From Streptomyces akebiae (lineage in GTDB: Bacteria > Actinomycetota > Actinomycetes > Streptomycetales > Streptomycetaceae): a stretch of DNA of 64,000 bases. Shown here one piece after another: positions 33,555-43,653 of the stretch (the stretch's first letter is position 1; each line of letters starts with the position of its first letter). The stretch is taken from contig NZ_CP080647.1 in the NCBI RefSeq assembly GCF_019599145.1, forward strand, positions 8,556,001 to 8,620,000, read 5' to 3'. A program made the translations under genes and the position numbers. The notes under the pieces were generated by a model that worked only from the letters and a program-made list of their open reading frames with translations, ran no database searches and was not told the origin of the DNA.

Positions 33555-35051
33555 ATGGCGCAGTGGACTTCGGCGGTCGGCGCGGCGCAGCTCGCGCGGC
33601 TGCTCACCTCGCAGCAGGAGCGTCCCGCCGGCCCCGGCACCCGCCGCCCGCCCGCCTACCGTGCGCTCGCCGACGGGATCCGTCTGCTGGTGCTGGAGGG
33701 CCGTGTGCCCGTCGCCGCCCGGCTGCCCGCCGAGCGGGAGCTGGCGCTCTCCCTCTCCGTGAGCCGTACGACCGTCGCGGCGGCCTACGAGGCGCTGCGC
33801 ACGGAGGGGTTCCTGGAGTCCCGGCGGGGAGCGGGCAGTTGGACCGCGGTACCGGCGGGGAAGCCGTTGCCCGCGCGTGGCCTGGAGCCGCTGCCCCCCG
33901 AGGCGCTCGGCTCGATGATCGACCTGGGCTGTGCCGCCCTGCCCGCTCCCGAGCCCTGGCTCACCCGGGCCGTGCAGGGCGCGTTGGAGGAACTGCCGCC
34001 CTACGCCCACACGCACGGCGACTACCCGGCCGGACTGCCCGCCCTGCGCTCCATGCTCGCCGACCGGTACACCGCGCGCGGCATTCCGACGATGCCCGAG
34101 CAGATCATGGTGACCACCGGCGCGATGGGCGCCATGGACGCCATCTGCCACCTCTTCGCCGGGCGCGGTGAGCGGATCGCGGTGGAGTCGCCGTCGTACG
34201 CCAACATCCTGCAGTTGATGCGGGAGGCGGGGGCGCGGCTGGTGCCGGTCGCCATGGCGGACGGGCTCGCCGGGTGGGACATGGACCGGTGGCGTCAGGT
34301 GCTGCGGGACGCGGCGCCCCGACTGGCGTACGTCGTCGCCGACTTCCACAACCCGACGGGGGCGCTCGCCGACGAGGACCGTCGGCGGGGGCTCGTCGAC
34401 GCGGCTCGGGGTGCCGGGACGGTGCTCGTCGCGGACGAGACGATGAGCGAGCTGTGGCTCGACGACGTGGAGATGCCGCGGCCCGTGTGCGCCTTCGATC
34501 CGGCGGGGTCCACGGTGATCACGGTCGGGTCGGCCAGCAAGGCGTTCTGGGCGGGGATGCGGATCGGGTGGGTGCGGGCGGCGCCGGATGTGATCCGGAG
34601 TCTGGTCGCGGCTCGGGCGTACGCGGATCTGGGGACGCCCGTGTTGGAGCAGTTGGCCGTGAACTGGCTGATGAGCACGGGGGGTTGGACGCAGGCCGTG
34701 GGGGTGCGGCGGGAGCAGGCCAGGGAGAACCGGGACGCCTTGGTGGCCGCGGTGCGCCGGGAGCTGCCGGACTGGGAGTTCTCGGAGCCTCGGGGTGGGC
34801 TGACGCTGTGGGTCCGCACCGGGGGGCTCTCGGGGTCGCGGCTCGCCGAGGTGGGGGAGCGGGTGGGGGTTCGGGTGCCGTCCGGGCCTCGGTTCGGGGT
34901 GGACGGGGCGTTCGAGGGGTATGTGCGGCTGCCGTTCACCGTGGGGGGAGCGGTGGCCGAGGAGGCGGCGGCGCGGCTGGCGGCGGCGGCGCGGTTGGTG
35001 CGGGACGGGGCGTCCGGCGGGGGCGAGGGGCCGCGGACGTTCGTGGCGTGA
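33555..35051 (+). CDS. MocR-type GntR regulator with aminotransferase-like domain
   Basis: A 498-residue fusion of a GntR winged helix (about 35-100; LPAERELALSLSVSRTTVAA) with a fold-type I aminotransferase domain. The PLP lysine is Lys329 in VGSASKAFWAGMRIGW; HNPTGALADEDRRRG and VADETMSELWLDD supply the usual Asn and Asp. MocR proteins act as PLP- or amine-sensing regulators (PdxR, GabR). ATG 33555 follows AGGTGG. The divergent gap to the YczE gene (33455-33554) contains ATGGCATCCATGGCCAA with repeated TGGC half-sites, a possible operator. Confidence 0.9.
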   Translation: MAQWTSAVGAAQLARLLTSQQERPAGPGTRRPPAYRALADGIRLLVLEGRVPVAARLPAERELALSLSVSRTTVAAAYEALRTEGFLESRRGAGSWTAVPAGKPLPARGLEPLPPEALGSMIDLGCAALPAPEPWLTRAVQGALEELPPYAHTHGDYPAGLPALRSMLADRYTARGIPTMPEQIMVTTGAMGAMDAICHLFAGRGERIAVESPSYANILQLMREAGARLVPVAMADGLAGWDMDRWRQVLRDAAPRLAYVVADFHNPTGALADEDRRRGLVDAARGAGTVLVADETMSELWLDDVEMPRPVCAFDPAGSTVITVGSASKAFWAGMRIGWVRAAPDVIRSLVAARAYADLGTPVLEQLAVNWLMSTGGWTQAVGVRREQARENRDALVAAVRRELPDWEFSEPRGGLTLWVRTGGLSGSRLAEVGERVGVRVPSGPRFGVDGAFEGYVRLPFTVGGAVAEEAAARLAAAARLVRDGASGGGEGPRTFVA

Positions 35052-35154
35052 GGGTCCGGTGGGTGGGTGGACGGCGGCGGGAGCGGGACGGGAGTTGGTT
35101 CGCCCACCGGAGTTAGCCGGGCGTCGCGCCGTCCATCCGCCGGACCCTCACGCC
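35045..35154. terminator. Long imperfect hairpin between convergent genes
   Basis: GGCGTGAGGGTCCGG (35045-35059) pairs exactly with 35140-35154, and TGGACGGCG (35068-35076) with CGCCGTCCA (35127-35135). The left arm covers the MocR stop codon. It can terminate MocR and the opposite-strand gene ending at 35240. Confidence 0.75.
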
Positions 35155-35239
35155 GCCCCCTGGCGGCACGACCGGCGGCGGGGGAGGAGCCTGCGGCGGG
35201 GACGGTCGCGCGCCTGGGGCCGGACGGGACGTGCGGGGC

Positions 35240-36790
35240 TCAGGTCTCCACCGGGGCCGTCTTCGTGAGGGCGTCCGCCGGGGTCGTGTGGGGTGGGAGC
35301 AGGTCGAGGACTGCCTGGCGGTGGGGTTCGGGGGTGATGTCGTCGTAGGGGTCCGGGGTGGTGGGCACCTGGAGGCGGAGGGCGGGGGCGAGGCCCAGGC
35401 GGGCGTAGCCGCGGCCCGGGGGCATGTCCGGGGTGGGCGTGGTGGGAGGTGCGGCGCCCAGGACCGTCTCGACCTGCTCGGGGGAGGCGGGACCCAGGAC
35501 GACACGCGCGCGGGTGTGCTGACGTACCGCGTCCGTGAGGGCGTCCAGGTGGTCGAACTGTTCGGTGATCACGACGGTGACGTCGACCGCGCGGCCGTGC
35601 CTGAGGGGGATCTGGAGGAGGGACTGCGGGTCGGGCCGGCCCTCGGCCGCGGCGAGGTGGGTCAGCACGCTCGGGCGGTCCAGGAGGAGCCAGAGGGGGC
35701 GACGGATGTCGTCCGGCGCCGGCCTGCCTGCCTGGCGGGCCCGGTTCGTGGCGATCAGCCGGCGCTCCGTCTCCTGGGACGCCCACTCCAGGCTCGCCAG
35801 GGCCCCCGAGAGCCCGCTCTCCACGGCGAGCACCCCGTCGCGGCCGGTCAGGCACGCGTACTCACCGCTGCCACCGCCCTCGACGATGACGACGTCGCCG
35901 TGCTGGAGCGCCTGGAGGGCGATCGAGCGGAGCAGGGTCGTGGTGCCGCTGCCGGGCTCGCCCACGGCCAGCAGATGAGGTTCGGTGGACCGGGCGCCGG
36001 TGCGCCAGACGACCGGCGGCACATCCCGCTGCTCCTCCCCGAAGGAGAGGGGCAGGGTGCGCTGGACGTGGGTCTCGTCGGTGAAGCCGAGGACCGTCTC
36101 GCCCGGTGCCGTCACGAACCGCTGGGCGGTGATGTCGGTGGCGAGCGGGGGGAGGACGGCGACGGTGAGCTCGTTGCCCTCCTCGTCCCAGGTGAAGCGG
36201 TACTCGCGGCCGCGTCCCGCCTTGGTGTGCAGCAGTTGCTCGATGCGCGCGCGGGCCTCGGGATCGCCGTCCGTGAAGTACGCCGGGTAGCGGATCAGCA
36301 GATGGCAGACACGGCCGGTGGCGTCGAACGCGTAGGTGGGGAAGGCCTTGTCCCAGGCCCCGCCGTGCGCGTAGAGCGGCTCGGGGTCCTCGGCGGCCGA
36401 GAAGCAGGGGACCAGGGCCTCGTAGAGGGAGCGCAGGCGCTGGGTCTGGGACTCGTCGGGGCCGGCCGGCTCGGTGGCGGCGCTCCCGCGGCCCGCCCAG
36501 GCTGCCGCCGCCATCAGGGCGATGACGGCGAGCAGCAGGCCGTACGGCACCAGGGTCACGACCAGGACGATCGAGGCCGCCAGGAAGAGCAGTGACCCGC
36601 GACGTTCCTTCGGGGTCTCGGCCCATCTGCGGCGCCCGGCGGCGACCAGCCGGCGCAGTCCACGCGTGATCGTGATCAACGGGTGGAGGACGTCGGTGGC
36701 GCCGTCGGCCGCCGTCCGGGCCAGCTCCCGGCTCCTGGCGAGGTGCGCGCCACCGGTGCTCAGAATGCGGGGGAGGGGGACCCGGGCCAC
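35240..36790 (-). CDS. FtsK/Spd-like membrane protein with altered P-loop
   Basis: A 516-residue protein with two adjacent hydrophobic helices near the N-terminus (about 66-100) and a cytoplasmic domain resembling a degenerate FtsK/TraB-type ATPase. The P-loop position reads GEPGSGTTTLLRSIALQALQ (about 276-295): the Walker A lysine is replaced by Thr. DVVIVEGGGSGEYACL and RPLWLLLDRPSVL occupy later strands, and VTVVITEQFDHLDAL the next. ATP hydrolysis is therefore doubtful. GTG 36790 follows AGGAG by seven bases. A 64-residue membrane gene lies 38 bases upstream. The pair recalls Spd-type spread genes of Streptomyces plasmids, but no tra or rep genes are near. Confidence 0.7.
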   Translation of the reverse strand: MARVPLPRILSTGGAHLARSRELARTAADGATDVLHPLITITRGLRRLVAAGRRRWAETPKERRGSLLFLAASIVLVVTLVPYGLLLAVIALMAAAAWAGRGSAATEPAGPDESQTQRLRSLYEALVPCFSAAEDPEPLYAHGGAWDKAFPTYAFDATGRVCHLLIRYPAYFTDGDPEARARIEQLLHTKAGRGREYRFTWDEEGNELTVAVLPPLATDITAQRFVTAPGETVLGFTDETHVQRTLPLSFGEEQRDVPPVVWRTGARSTEPHLLAVGEPGSGTTTLLRSIALQALQHGDVVIVEGGGSGEYACLTGRDGVLAVESGLSGALASLEWASQETERRLIATNRARQAGRPAPDDIRRPLWLLLDRPSVLTHLAAAEGRPDPQSLLQIPLRHGRAVDVTVVITEQFDHLDALTDAVRQHTRARVVLGPASPEQVETVLGAAPPTTPTPDMPPGRGYARLGLAPALRLQVPTTPDPYDDITPEPHRQAVLDLLPPHTTPADALTKTAPVET

Positions 36791-36828
36791 GGCTGTCTCC
36801 TGGGGGTGCGTGCGGAAGAGGGGGCGGG

Positions 36829-37023
36829 TCAGAACTTGATCCCGCCGAGGAGGCTCGCGAGGCTCTCGCCGCCCGCTGTGATGCTCGGGGCGATGTTCGT
36901 GCTGGCGAGGTAGAAGCCGAAGAGCGTGACGACGATGCAGTGCGAGGCCTTCAGTCCGTCCTTGCGGAAGAACAGGAAGACGATGACGCCGAGCAGGACG
37001 ACGCCTGAGATGTTCAGGATCAT
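36829..37023 (-). CDS. 64-residue two-helix membrane protein
   Basis: A small membrane protein with an N-terminal helix (LNISGVVLLGVIVFLFF), a short basic loop (RKDGLKASH) and a second helix (IVVTLFGFYLASTNIAP), ending GGESLASLLGGIKF. ATG 37023 follows AGGAGAG by five bases. It reads straight into the FtsK/Spd-like gene, so the two probably act together at the membrane. The design resembles plasmid spread (Spd) proteins and some phage-like holins; function is not established. Confidence 0.75.
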   Translation of the reverse strand: MILNISGVVLLGVIVFLFFRKDGLKASHCIVVTLFGFYLASTNIAPSITAGGESLASLLGGIKF

Positions 37024-37294
37024 TTGGGCTCTCCTGGTTGATGGGGACAATCACCATGAGTTCTTCCAAGGTCACAGCATGTATCCATACGATAAAAGGT
37101 GCATATGGGTGAAATTCCGAAGATTTCACCCTGGCGGCCGAATCGGCGTTGGGCCGTCCGAGCTGGGCTGTTGCGCGCGAGGGGACTCGGTGTGATCTTT
37201 GCCTCGGCTCTGTCCCCTGATGTGCGCTTCGAGCCAGTACCCTGGCGATTCACCCGTTCGGCTCGAAGCGCGTATGTGAGAGGTGGTCCCGGCG

Positions 37295-37687
37295 ATGAGC
37301 GAAGCCCCCGACCCGGAGGTCGTGGAGCTGGCGACCAAGATCTTCGATCTGGCCCGGCGGGGCGAGACCGAGGCGCTCGTGGCGTACGTCGACGCGGGTG
37401 TGCCGGCCGACCTCACCAACGACCGCGGCGACTCGCTCGTGATGCTCGCCGCGTACCACGGTCACGCCGACGCCGTACGGGCCCTCCTGGCCCGCGGCGG
37501 CGAGGCCGACCGCGTCAACGACCGCGGCCAGACCCCTCTCGCGGGGGCGGTTTTCAAGGGCGAGGAGAGTGTCATCCGGGTCCTCCTGGACGGCGGGGCC
37601 GACCCGGCCGCGGGCACTCCGAACGCGGTCGACACCGCCCGCATGTTCGGCAAGACGGAACTGCTCGAACTGTTCGCGGCACACTGA
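37295..37687 (+). CDS. Ankyrin-repeat protein
   Basis: A 130-residue soluble protein made almost entirely of three to four ankyrin repeats (ADLTNDRGDSLVMLAAYHGH, ADRVNDRGQTPLAGAVFKGE, ADPAAGTPNAVDTARMFGKT). Such repeats bind protein partners; bacterial single-domain versions often act as inhibitors or chaperones, for example next to catalases, but no such partner is adjacent. ATG 37295 is preceded by AGAGGTGG. It is divergent from the 64-residue membrane gene. Confidence 0.9.
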   Translation: MSEAPDPEVVELATKIFDLARRGETEALVAYVDAGVPADLTNDRGDSLVMLAAYHGHADAVRALLARGGEADRVNDRGQTPLAGAVFKGEESVIRVLLDGGADPAAGTPNAVDTARMFGKTELLELFAAH

Positions 37688-37883
37688 TCAACATGTTCTG
37701 ACCAGGCACAACACGAAAGACGGGGGAGGCGGTACGGGGCCGCCGGAAATTTCGGTCGCGGCAGCGAGAACCGCCGGGTCATCATGACGTCGTGATTCAC
37801 GGACATGATGGCTGGGCAGGTGTTGCCGCACCGCGTGGGCCGTGATGCGGTCCGCATGGGCCACCGACGAGAGGCAGAGGAAG

Positions 37884-37943
37884 ATGGTCTTCAGCAAGCA
37901 AGAGACGGCGGGCGCTCCGACGTGTGGTCACGCGGCCAGGTAA
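37884..37943 (+). CDS. Possible 19-residue micro-ORF before HEAT gene
   Basis: ATG at 37884 has GAGGAAG immediately upstream and encodes MVFSKQETAGAPTCGHAAR, ending at TAA 37943, 46 bases before the HEAT-repeat gene. The peptide has one Cys and one His close together (TCGHA). It could be a real microprotein or a leader peptide affecting downstream translation. The rest of 37688-37989 has no gene. Confidence 0.4.
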   Translation: MVFSKQETAGAPTCGHAAR

Positions 37944-37989
37944 TGCAGGATTCCCGGTTGCGTCGACGCTTGATGTGAGGCTGTTTCCC

Positions 37990-39408
<1,419 letters not shown>

Positions 39409-39547
39409 ACATCCGGCGACCCGGAGGTCAGGAGGGCATGGACACGGCCTGACCTGGACAGGTGTGCAGCGCAACGCTCATGGGACGTTCCCCGCGCGGA
39501 AAGATCCACGTTGACGCGGCCACGTCCAGCCCGACGACAACACGGGT

Positions 39548-40672
39548 ATGCGTGTCGTCATCGTGACCGAGTCCTTTCCCCCTGATGTGAACGGTGTGGC
39601 CCACTGCGCCCAGCAGACCGCACGGCACCTCGTCGCGCGGGGGCACGCCCCGCTCGTCGTGGCCCCGGCCACCGCCCAGGGGGCCGGAGCCGACCTCCAG
39701 GCGCCGTGCCCCGTCGTCCGCGTCCCCTCCCTCCCGCTCCCGGGCTACCCCCAGGTCCGCGTCGCCCTGCCCAGCCGCCGGGTCGCCGCGGCGATCGTCG
39801 AGCACCGGGCCGACATCGTCCACCTGGCCAGTCCCTTCGTCCTCGGCGTGCGCGGCATGGCGGCCGCCGCCCGTCTCGGTGTTCCCGCCGTCGCCATCTA
39901 CCAGACCGACCTCGCCGGATACGCCCGCACCTACGTGCACGCCGGTGAGGCGGCGGCCTGGCGGCGCATCCGCTCCGTGCACGCCGCCGCCGACCGCACC
40001 CTCGCCCCGTCCAGCGCGGCCCTGCGCGACCTGAAGGCACACGGTGTGCCCCGGGTCAGTCTGTGGCCGCGTGGCGTCGACACCGTCCGGTTCCGCCCCG
40101 ACCTGCGCGACGAGGCGCTGCGCCGCGAGCTGGCGCCGAACGGTGAGCTGATCGTCGGATACGTCGGCCGTCTCGCGCCCGAGAAGCAGATCGAACTGCT
40201 CGCGGGAGTGTGCGGTCTGCAGGGCGTGCGGGTCGTGGTGGTGGGCGACGGGCCGAGCGAACCCGGGCTGCGCGAAGCCCTGCCGGGGGCTGTCTTCCTG
40301 GGCCGCCGCACCGGCGACGAACTCGCGCGGATCTTCGCCTCGTTCGACGTCTTCGCCCACACCGGGCCCTTCGAGACCTTCTGCCAGACCGTGCAGGAGG
40401 CCATGGCCAGCGGGGTGCCGGTGGTGGCTCCCGCCGCCGGGGGGCCGCTGGACCTCGTCGCCCACGGGCGCACGGGGCTCCTCGTCCCGCCGCGCGACGC
40501 GGCCGCCGTACGCGATGCCGTATGGTCGCTCGCCGCCGACCCGGCGTTGCGGGCCGCCTACGGGGCCGCCGGACGGGCCATGGTCGAGGGACGCACGTGG
40601 GCGGCCGTCGGCGATCAGCTCATAGGGCACTACGCCGACGTGCTGACGGCGCGGACGGCGGTGGCGGCATGA
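39548..40672 (+). CDS. GT4 glycosyltransferase, alpha-mannosyltransferase-like
   Basis: A 374-residue GT-B enzyme. The acceptor half starts MRVVIVTESFPPDVNGVAHC, the opening of actinobacterial MgtA/PIM-type mannosyltransferases. The donor half has VGYVGRLAPEKQIELLAGVC and the EX7E motif in HTGPFETFCQTVQEAMASGV, which binds the nucleotide-sugar. The likely donor is GDP-mannose and the acceptor a lipid, but neither is proven. It is coupled to a second GT4 gene by an ATGA overlap and then to an SGNH hydrolase gene, suggesting a three-step glycolipid or glycoconjugate pathway at the membrane. Confidence 0.87.
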   Translation: MRVVIVTESFPPDVNGVAHCAQQTARHLVARGHAPLVVAPATAQGAGADLQAPCPVVRVPSLPLPGYPQVRVALPSRRVAAAIVEHRADIVHLASPFVLGVRGMAAAARLGVPAVAIYQTDLAGYARTYVHAGEAAAWRRIRSVHAAADRTLAPSSAALRDLKAHGVPRVSLWPRGVDTVRFRPDLRDEALRRELAPNGELIVGYVGRLAPEKQIELLAGVCGLQGVRVVVVGDGPSEPGLREALPGAVFLGRRTGDELARIFASFDVFAHTGPFETFCQTVQEAMASGVPVVAPAAGGPLDLVAHGRTGLLVPPRDAAAVRDAVWSLAADPALRAAYGAAGRAMVEGRTWAAVGDQLIGHYADVLTARTAVAA

Positions 40673-41856
40673 GCGGGGCCGCTGTCGAGGGGGCACGGAC
40701 GGACGGTGCCCGGACGGGGCTGCGGATCGTGCGGCTCGCCAACTTCGTCGCGCCCTCCTCGGGCGGACTGCGGACCGCCCTGCGGGAGCTGGGCCGAGGA
40801 TACGAGGCGGCCGGGCACGAGGCCGTGCTGGTCGTGCCCGGCGAGCGGTACACCGACCGCGCGACCGAGCAGGGCCGGGTGATCACCCTGCCCGGACCGC
40901 TGCTGCCGGGGACCGGTGGCTACCGGGTTCTCACGGACAAGGGCCGGGTGGCCCGCCTCCTGGAGTCGCTGGAGCCCGACCGGCTGGAGGTCTCCGACCG
41001 GACCACGCTGCGCTGGACGGGGAAGTGGGCGCGGCGGGCCAGGGTGCGCGCGGTGATGGTCTCGCACGAGACCGCCGACGGCGTGCTGCGGACCTGGGGG
41101 CTGCCGGAGGGGATGGCCCGGCGGGCGTCGGACGCCCTCAACGTCCGTACGGGCCACACCTACTCGCGGGTGGTGTGCACCACCGAGTTCGCCGAACGGG
41201 AGTTCGTACGGATCGGTGCGCGCAACGTCGTACGGGCGCCCCTGGGCGTCGACCTCGTGGCACGGCACCCCGCCCTGCGCGACCGTGGGCTGCGGGAACG
41301 GCACGCGCGCGTGGACGAGGTCCTGCTGGTGATGTGCTCCCGGCTGTCCGTGGAGAAGCGGCCCGGCACGGCCGTCGACGCCCTGGAGGCGCTGCTCGCG
41401 CGCGGGCGGCGGGCCGTACTGGTCGTCGCCGGGGACGGGCCGCTGCGCGGCAGGCTCGAACAGCGGGCCAAGGGGTTGCCGGTGACCTTCTTGGGGCACG
41501 TGGGCGACCGCGAGACGCTGGGCGCGCTGCAGGCCTCCGCCGATGTGGCCCTGGCGCCCGGTCCCGCCGAAACGTTTGGGCTGGCTGCTCTGGAGGCCAT
41601 GGCCTGCGGTACGCCCGTGGTGGCCAGCTTCTCCTCCGCGCTGCCGGAGGTCATCGGATCGGCCGGCGCCACGGCGGCCGACAATGGGGAGTCCTTCGCG
41701 GACGCCGTCGAACTGCTGCTGGACCGGTCCGAGGGCGAACGCCGGGAGGCGGCACGCGCGCGTGCCGAGTGCTTCGGCTGGGGGACCGCGGTGGACTCCT
41801 TTCTCGCCGCGCACGACGCGACCGTCGGGCGCCCGGTGCGGGAGGGCGTGGGATGA
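40669..41856 (+). CDS. GT4 glycosyltransferase
   Basis: A 395-residue GT-B glycosyltransferase: acceptor-side IVRLANFVAPSSGGLRTALR, then VMCSRLSVEKRPGTAVDALE and the donor-site GPAETFGLAALEAMACGTPV with the EX7E glutamates. It differs enough from the preceding gene to add a different sugar. The start overlaps the upstream stop (ATGA), and the next gene starts inside its own stop, so all three are translationally coupled. Donor and acceptor are unknown; phosphatidylinositol- or diacylglycerol-linked acceptors are common in this family. Confidence 0.86.
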   Translation: MSGAAVEGARTDGARTGLRIVRLANFVAPSSGGLRTALRELGRGYEAAGHEAVLVVPGERYTDRATEQGRVITLPGPLLPGTGGYRVLTDKGRVARLLESLEPDRLEVSDRTTLRWTGKWARRARVRAVMVSHETADGVLRTWGLPEGMARRASDALNVRTGHTYSRVVCTTEFAEREFVRIGARNVVRAPLGVDLVARHPALRDRGLRERHARVDEVLLVMCSRLSVEKRPGTAVDALEALLARGRRAVLVVAGDGPLRGRLEQRAKGLPVTFLGHVGDRETLGALQASADVALAPGPAETFGLAALEAMACGTPVVASFSSALPEVIGSAGATAADNGESFADAVELLLDRSEGERREAARARAECFGWGTAVDSFLAAHDATVGRPVREGVG

Positions 41857-42760
41857 GAGCCCCGCGGTTCGTGGCCCTCGGTGACTCCCTCACCGAGGGC
41901 GTGGGTGACCCCGTCGAAGGCGGCCGGCGGGGCTGGGCCGCGCTGCTCGCCGAAGGCCTCGGAGCGGACGCGGGGCCGGGGGAGGGGCCGGGGGAGGGGC
42001 CGGGCGTGGGTGTGGGCGTGCGGCCGGGCGTGGAGTTCGTCAACCTGGCCGTCAGCGGCGCCCAGACGCGCGACGTCCTGGACCGGCAGCTGTCCGCCGC
42101 GCTCGAACTCCGCCCGGACGTCGCCTCGGTCGTCATCGGCGTCACGACACCCTGCGGTGCACCTTCGACATCCACGCCGTCACCGCCCGCCTCGACGCGG
42201 TCTACGGGGCCCTCCGGGAGCGCGGAGCGGTGCTGCTCACCGCCTGCCTGCCCGATCCCGGGGCGATGCTCGGCCTGCCCGGGGCGCTCGCCAGGCCCCT
42301 CGCCCGGCGGCAGCGGGCCGTCAACACCGTGGTGCACGCCCTGTCCGAGCGCCACGGAGCCGTTCATCTGCACGCCTCGGAGGGCGCCTGGCTGACGGAC
42401 CGCGCGATGTGGAGCGCGGACCGGCTGCACCCCGGGGAGCGGGGGCACCGGCAGCTCGCCCTCCGCTTCCACGCCCTGCTCACCGAGGCGGGGATCGCCC
42501 TCGGCCCCGCGCCCTCCGCCGAGCCCGAGTCCGCGGCACCCGGCCGCGGCGCCGGCCTCTGGTGGCTGGCCACCGCGGGCACCGGCTGGGTGGCCAGGCG
42601 CTGCACGGACCTGCTGCCGCAACTTCTGGCCCTCGCCGCCGCCGAGGTACGCCACAAGGCGCGCGGCACCAGCGCCCGGCTGGACCTGTCCGCCTCCCAC
42701 GCGGTGGCGTCGGCCCTGGCCGCGCTGGCGGTGTCCGATCAGCGGCCGGAGGCAGCGTGA
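41853..42760 (+). pseudogene. SGNH/GDSL hydrolase broken by a one-base deletion in block III
   Basis: The frame from ATG 41853 (FVALGDSLTEGVGD, block I Ser; NLAVSGAQTRDVL, block II Gly) runs to SVVIGV near 42143 and then turns into out-of-frame sequence. The -1 frame continues the protein (LRCTFDIHAVTARLDAVYGA, then RGAVLLTACLPDPG and block V ADRLHPGERGH with the catalytic Asp/His) to a stop at 42760. Inserting one A after GTCA at 42141-42144 restores GVNDTLRC, the block III GxND. Restored length is about 302 residues. It is coupled to the two glycosyltransferase genes. Either an esterase of that pathway is lost here, or this is a sequencing error. Confidence 0.82.
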
Positions 42761-42780
42761 GGCAACAGGGAACGTGCTGG

Positions 42781-43653
42781 TCAACGGCGGTGTCGAATGG
42801 CGACGAAGCGCACCGGGGTGCCCGGCGTGGCCTGGGCCGCGCCGGGCAGGTCCGCCGAATGGACCACCGCGATCACCGGGTAGCCCCCGGTGGTCGGGTG
42901 ATCGGCGAGGAAGACGACCGGGCGGCCGTCCGGTGGCACCTGGACGGCGCCCAGCACCATCCCCTCGCTGGGGAGTTCACCCGCCCGGGAGCGCTCCAGG
43001 GCGGGCCCCTCCGTGCGCAGCCCGATGCGGTTGCTCGCCGAGGAGACGGCGTAAGGGTGCCTGGTGAGGGTGCGGAGCGCCGCGTCCGTGAACCAGTCGT
43101 CGCGGGGGCCCAGGGTGACGCGCAGGACGAGTTCCGAGGGCGGCGCCGGGTGCGGGCCGACGTCCACGCGCGTGTGGAGATGGCTCGGGCGGCCGAGCGG
43201 GAGCACCGTGCCGTCCGTCAGCGGAGGCGGGCCGAGGCCCGACAGCAGGTCGGTGGAGCGGCTACCGAGGACCGGCTCCACGGTCACACCGCCGGAGACG
43301 GCGAGATAGCCGCGTACGCCGGAGTGCGCCGGTCCGATGTCCAGCACCGCCCCTCCGGGCACCCGTACGGGTGCTCCCCAGGCGACCGGGCGGCCGTCCA
43401 CGGTGACTGCGCAGGGGGCGCCTCCGACCGCCACGATGACCGCCGAGCGGGGCCGCACGGAACAGCCGTTGAGAGTGGTCTCCAGGACAGCCGCGTCCGG
43501 GGGGTTGCCCACCAGGCGGTTGACCAGGGCGGCCGCCGGGGCGTCGAGGGCGCCTGCGCGGGGCACGCCGAGGTGGGCGTGTCCAGGACGGCCCTGGTCC
43601 TGGACGGTGGTCAGGGCACCGGCCCGGACGACGACGAGGGCGCGGTCGGTCAC
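42781..43653 (-). CDS. pxpC: 5-oxoprolinase subunit C
   Basis: A 290-residue subunit of the ATP-dependent 5-oxoprolinase PxpABC, of the KipA/urea-amidolyase-like family. Landmarks: VVRAGALTTVQDQGRPGHAH, GVPRAGALDAPAAALVNRLV, ETTLNGCSVRP, GVRGYLAVSGG and the end PPDGRPVVFLADHPTTGGYP. It is the last gene of the operon and overlaps pxpB by four bases (GTGA), starting at GTG 43653. With PxpA and PxpB it opens 5-oxo-L-proline to L-glutamate in the cytosol. Confidence 0.92.
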   Translation of the reverse strand: MTDRALVVVRAGALTTVQDQGRPGHAHLGVPRAGALDAPAAALVNRLVGNPPDAAVLETTLNGCSVRPRSAVIVAVGGAPCAVTVDGRPVAWGAPVRVPGGAVLDIGPAHSGVRGYLAVSGGVTVEPVLGSRSTDLLSGLGPPPLTDGTVLPLGRPSHLHTRVDVGPHPAPPSELVLRVTLGPRDDWFTDAALRTLTRHPYAVSSASNRIGLRTEGPALERSRAGELPSEGMVLGAVQVPPDGRPVVFLADHPTTGGYPVIAVVHSADLPGAAQATPGTPVRFVAIRHRR

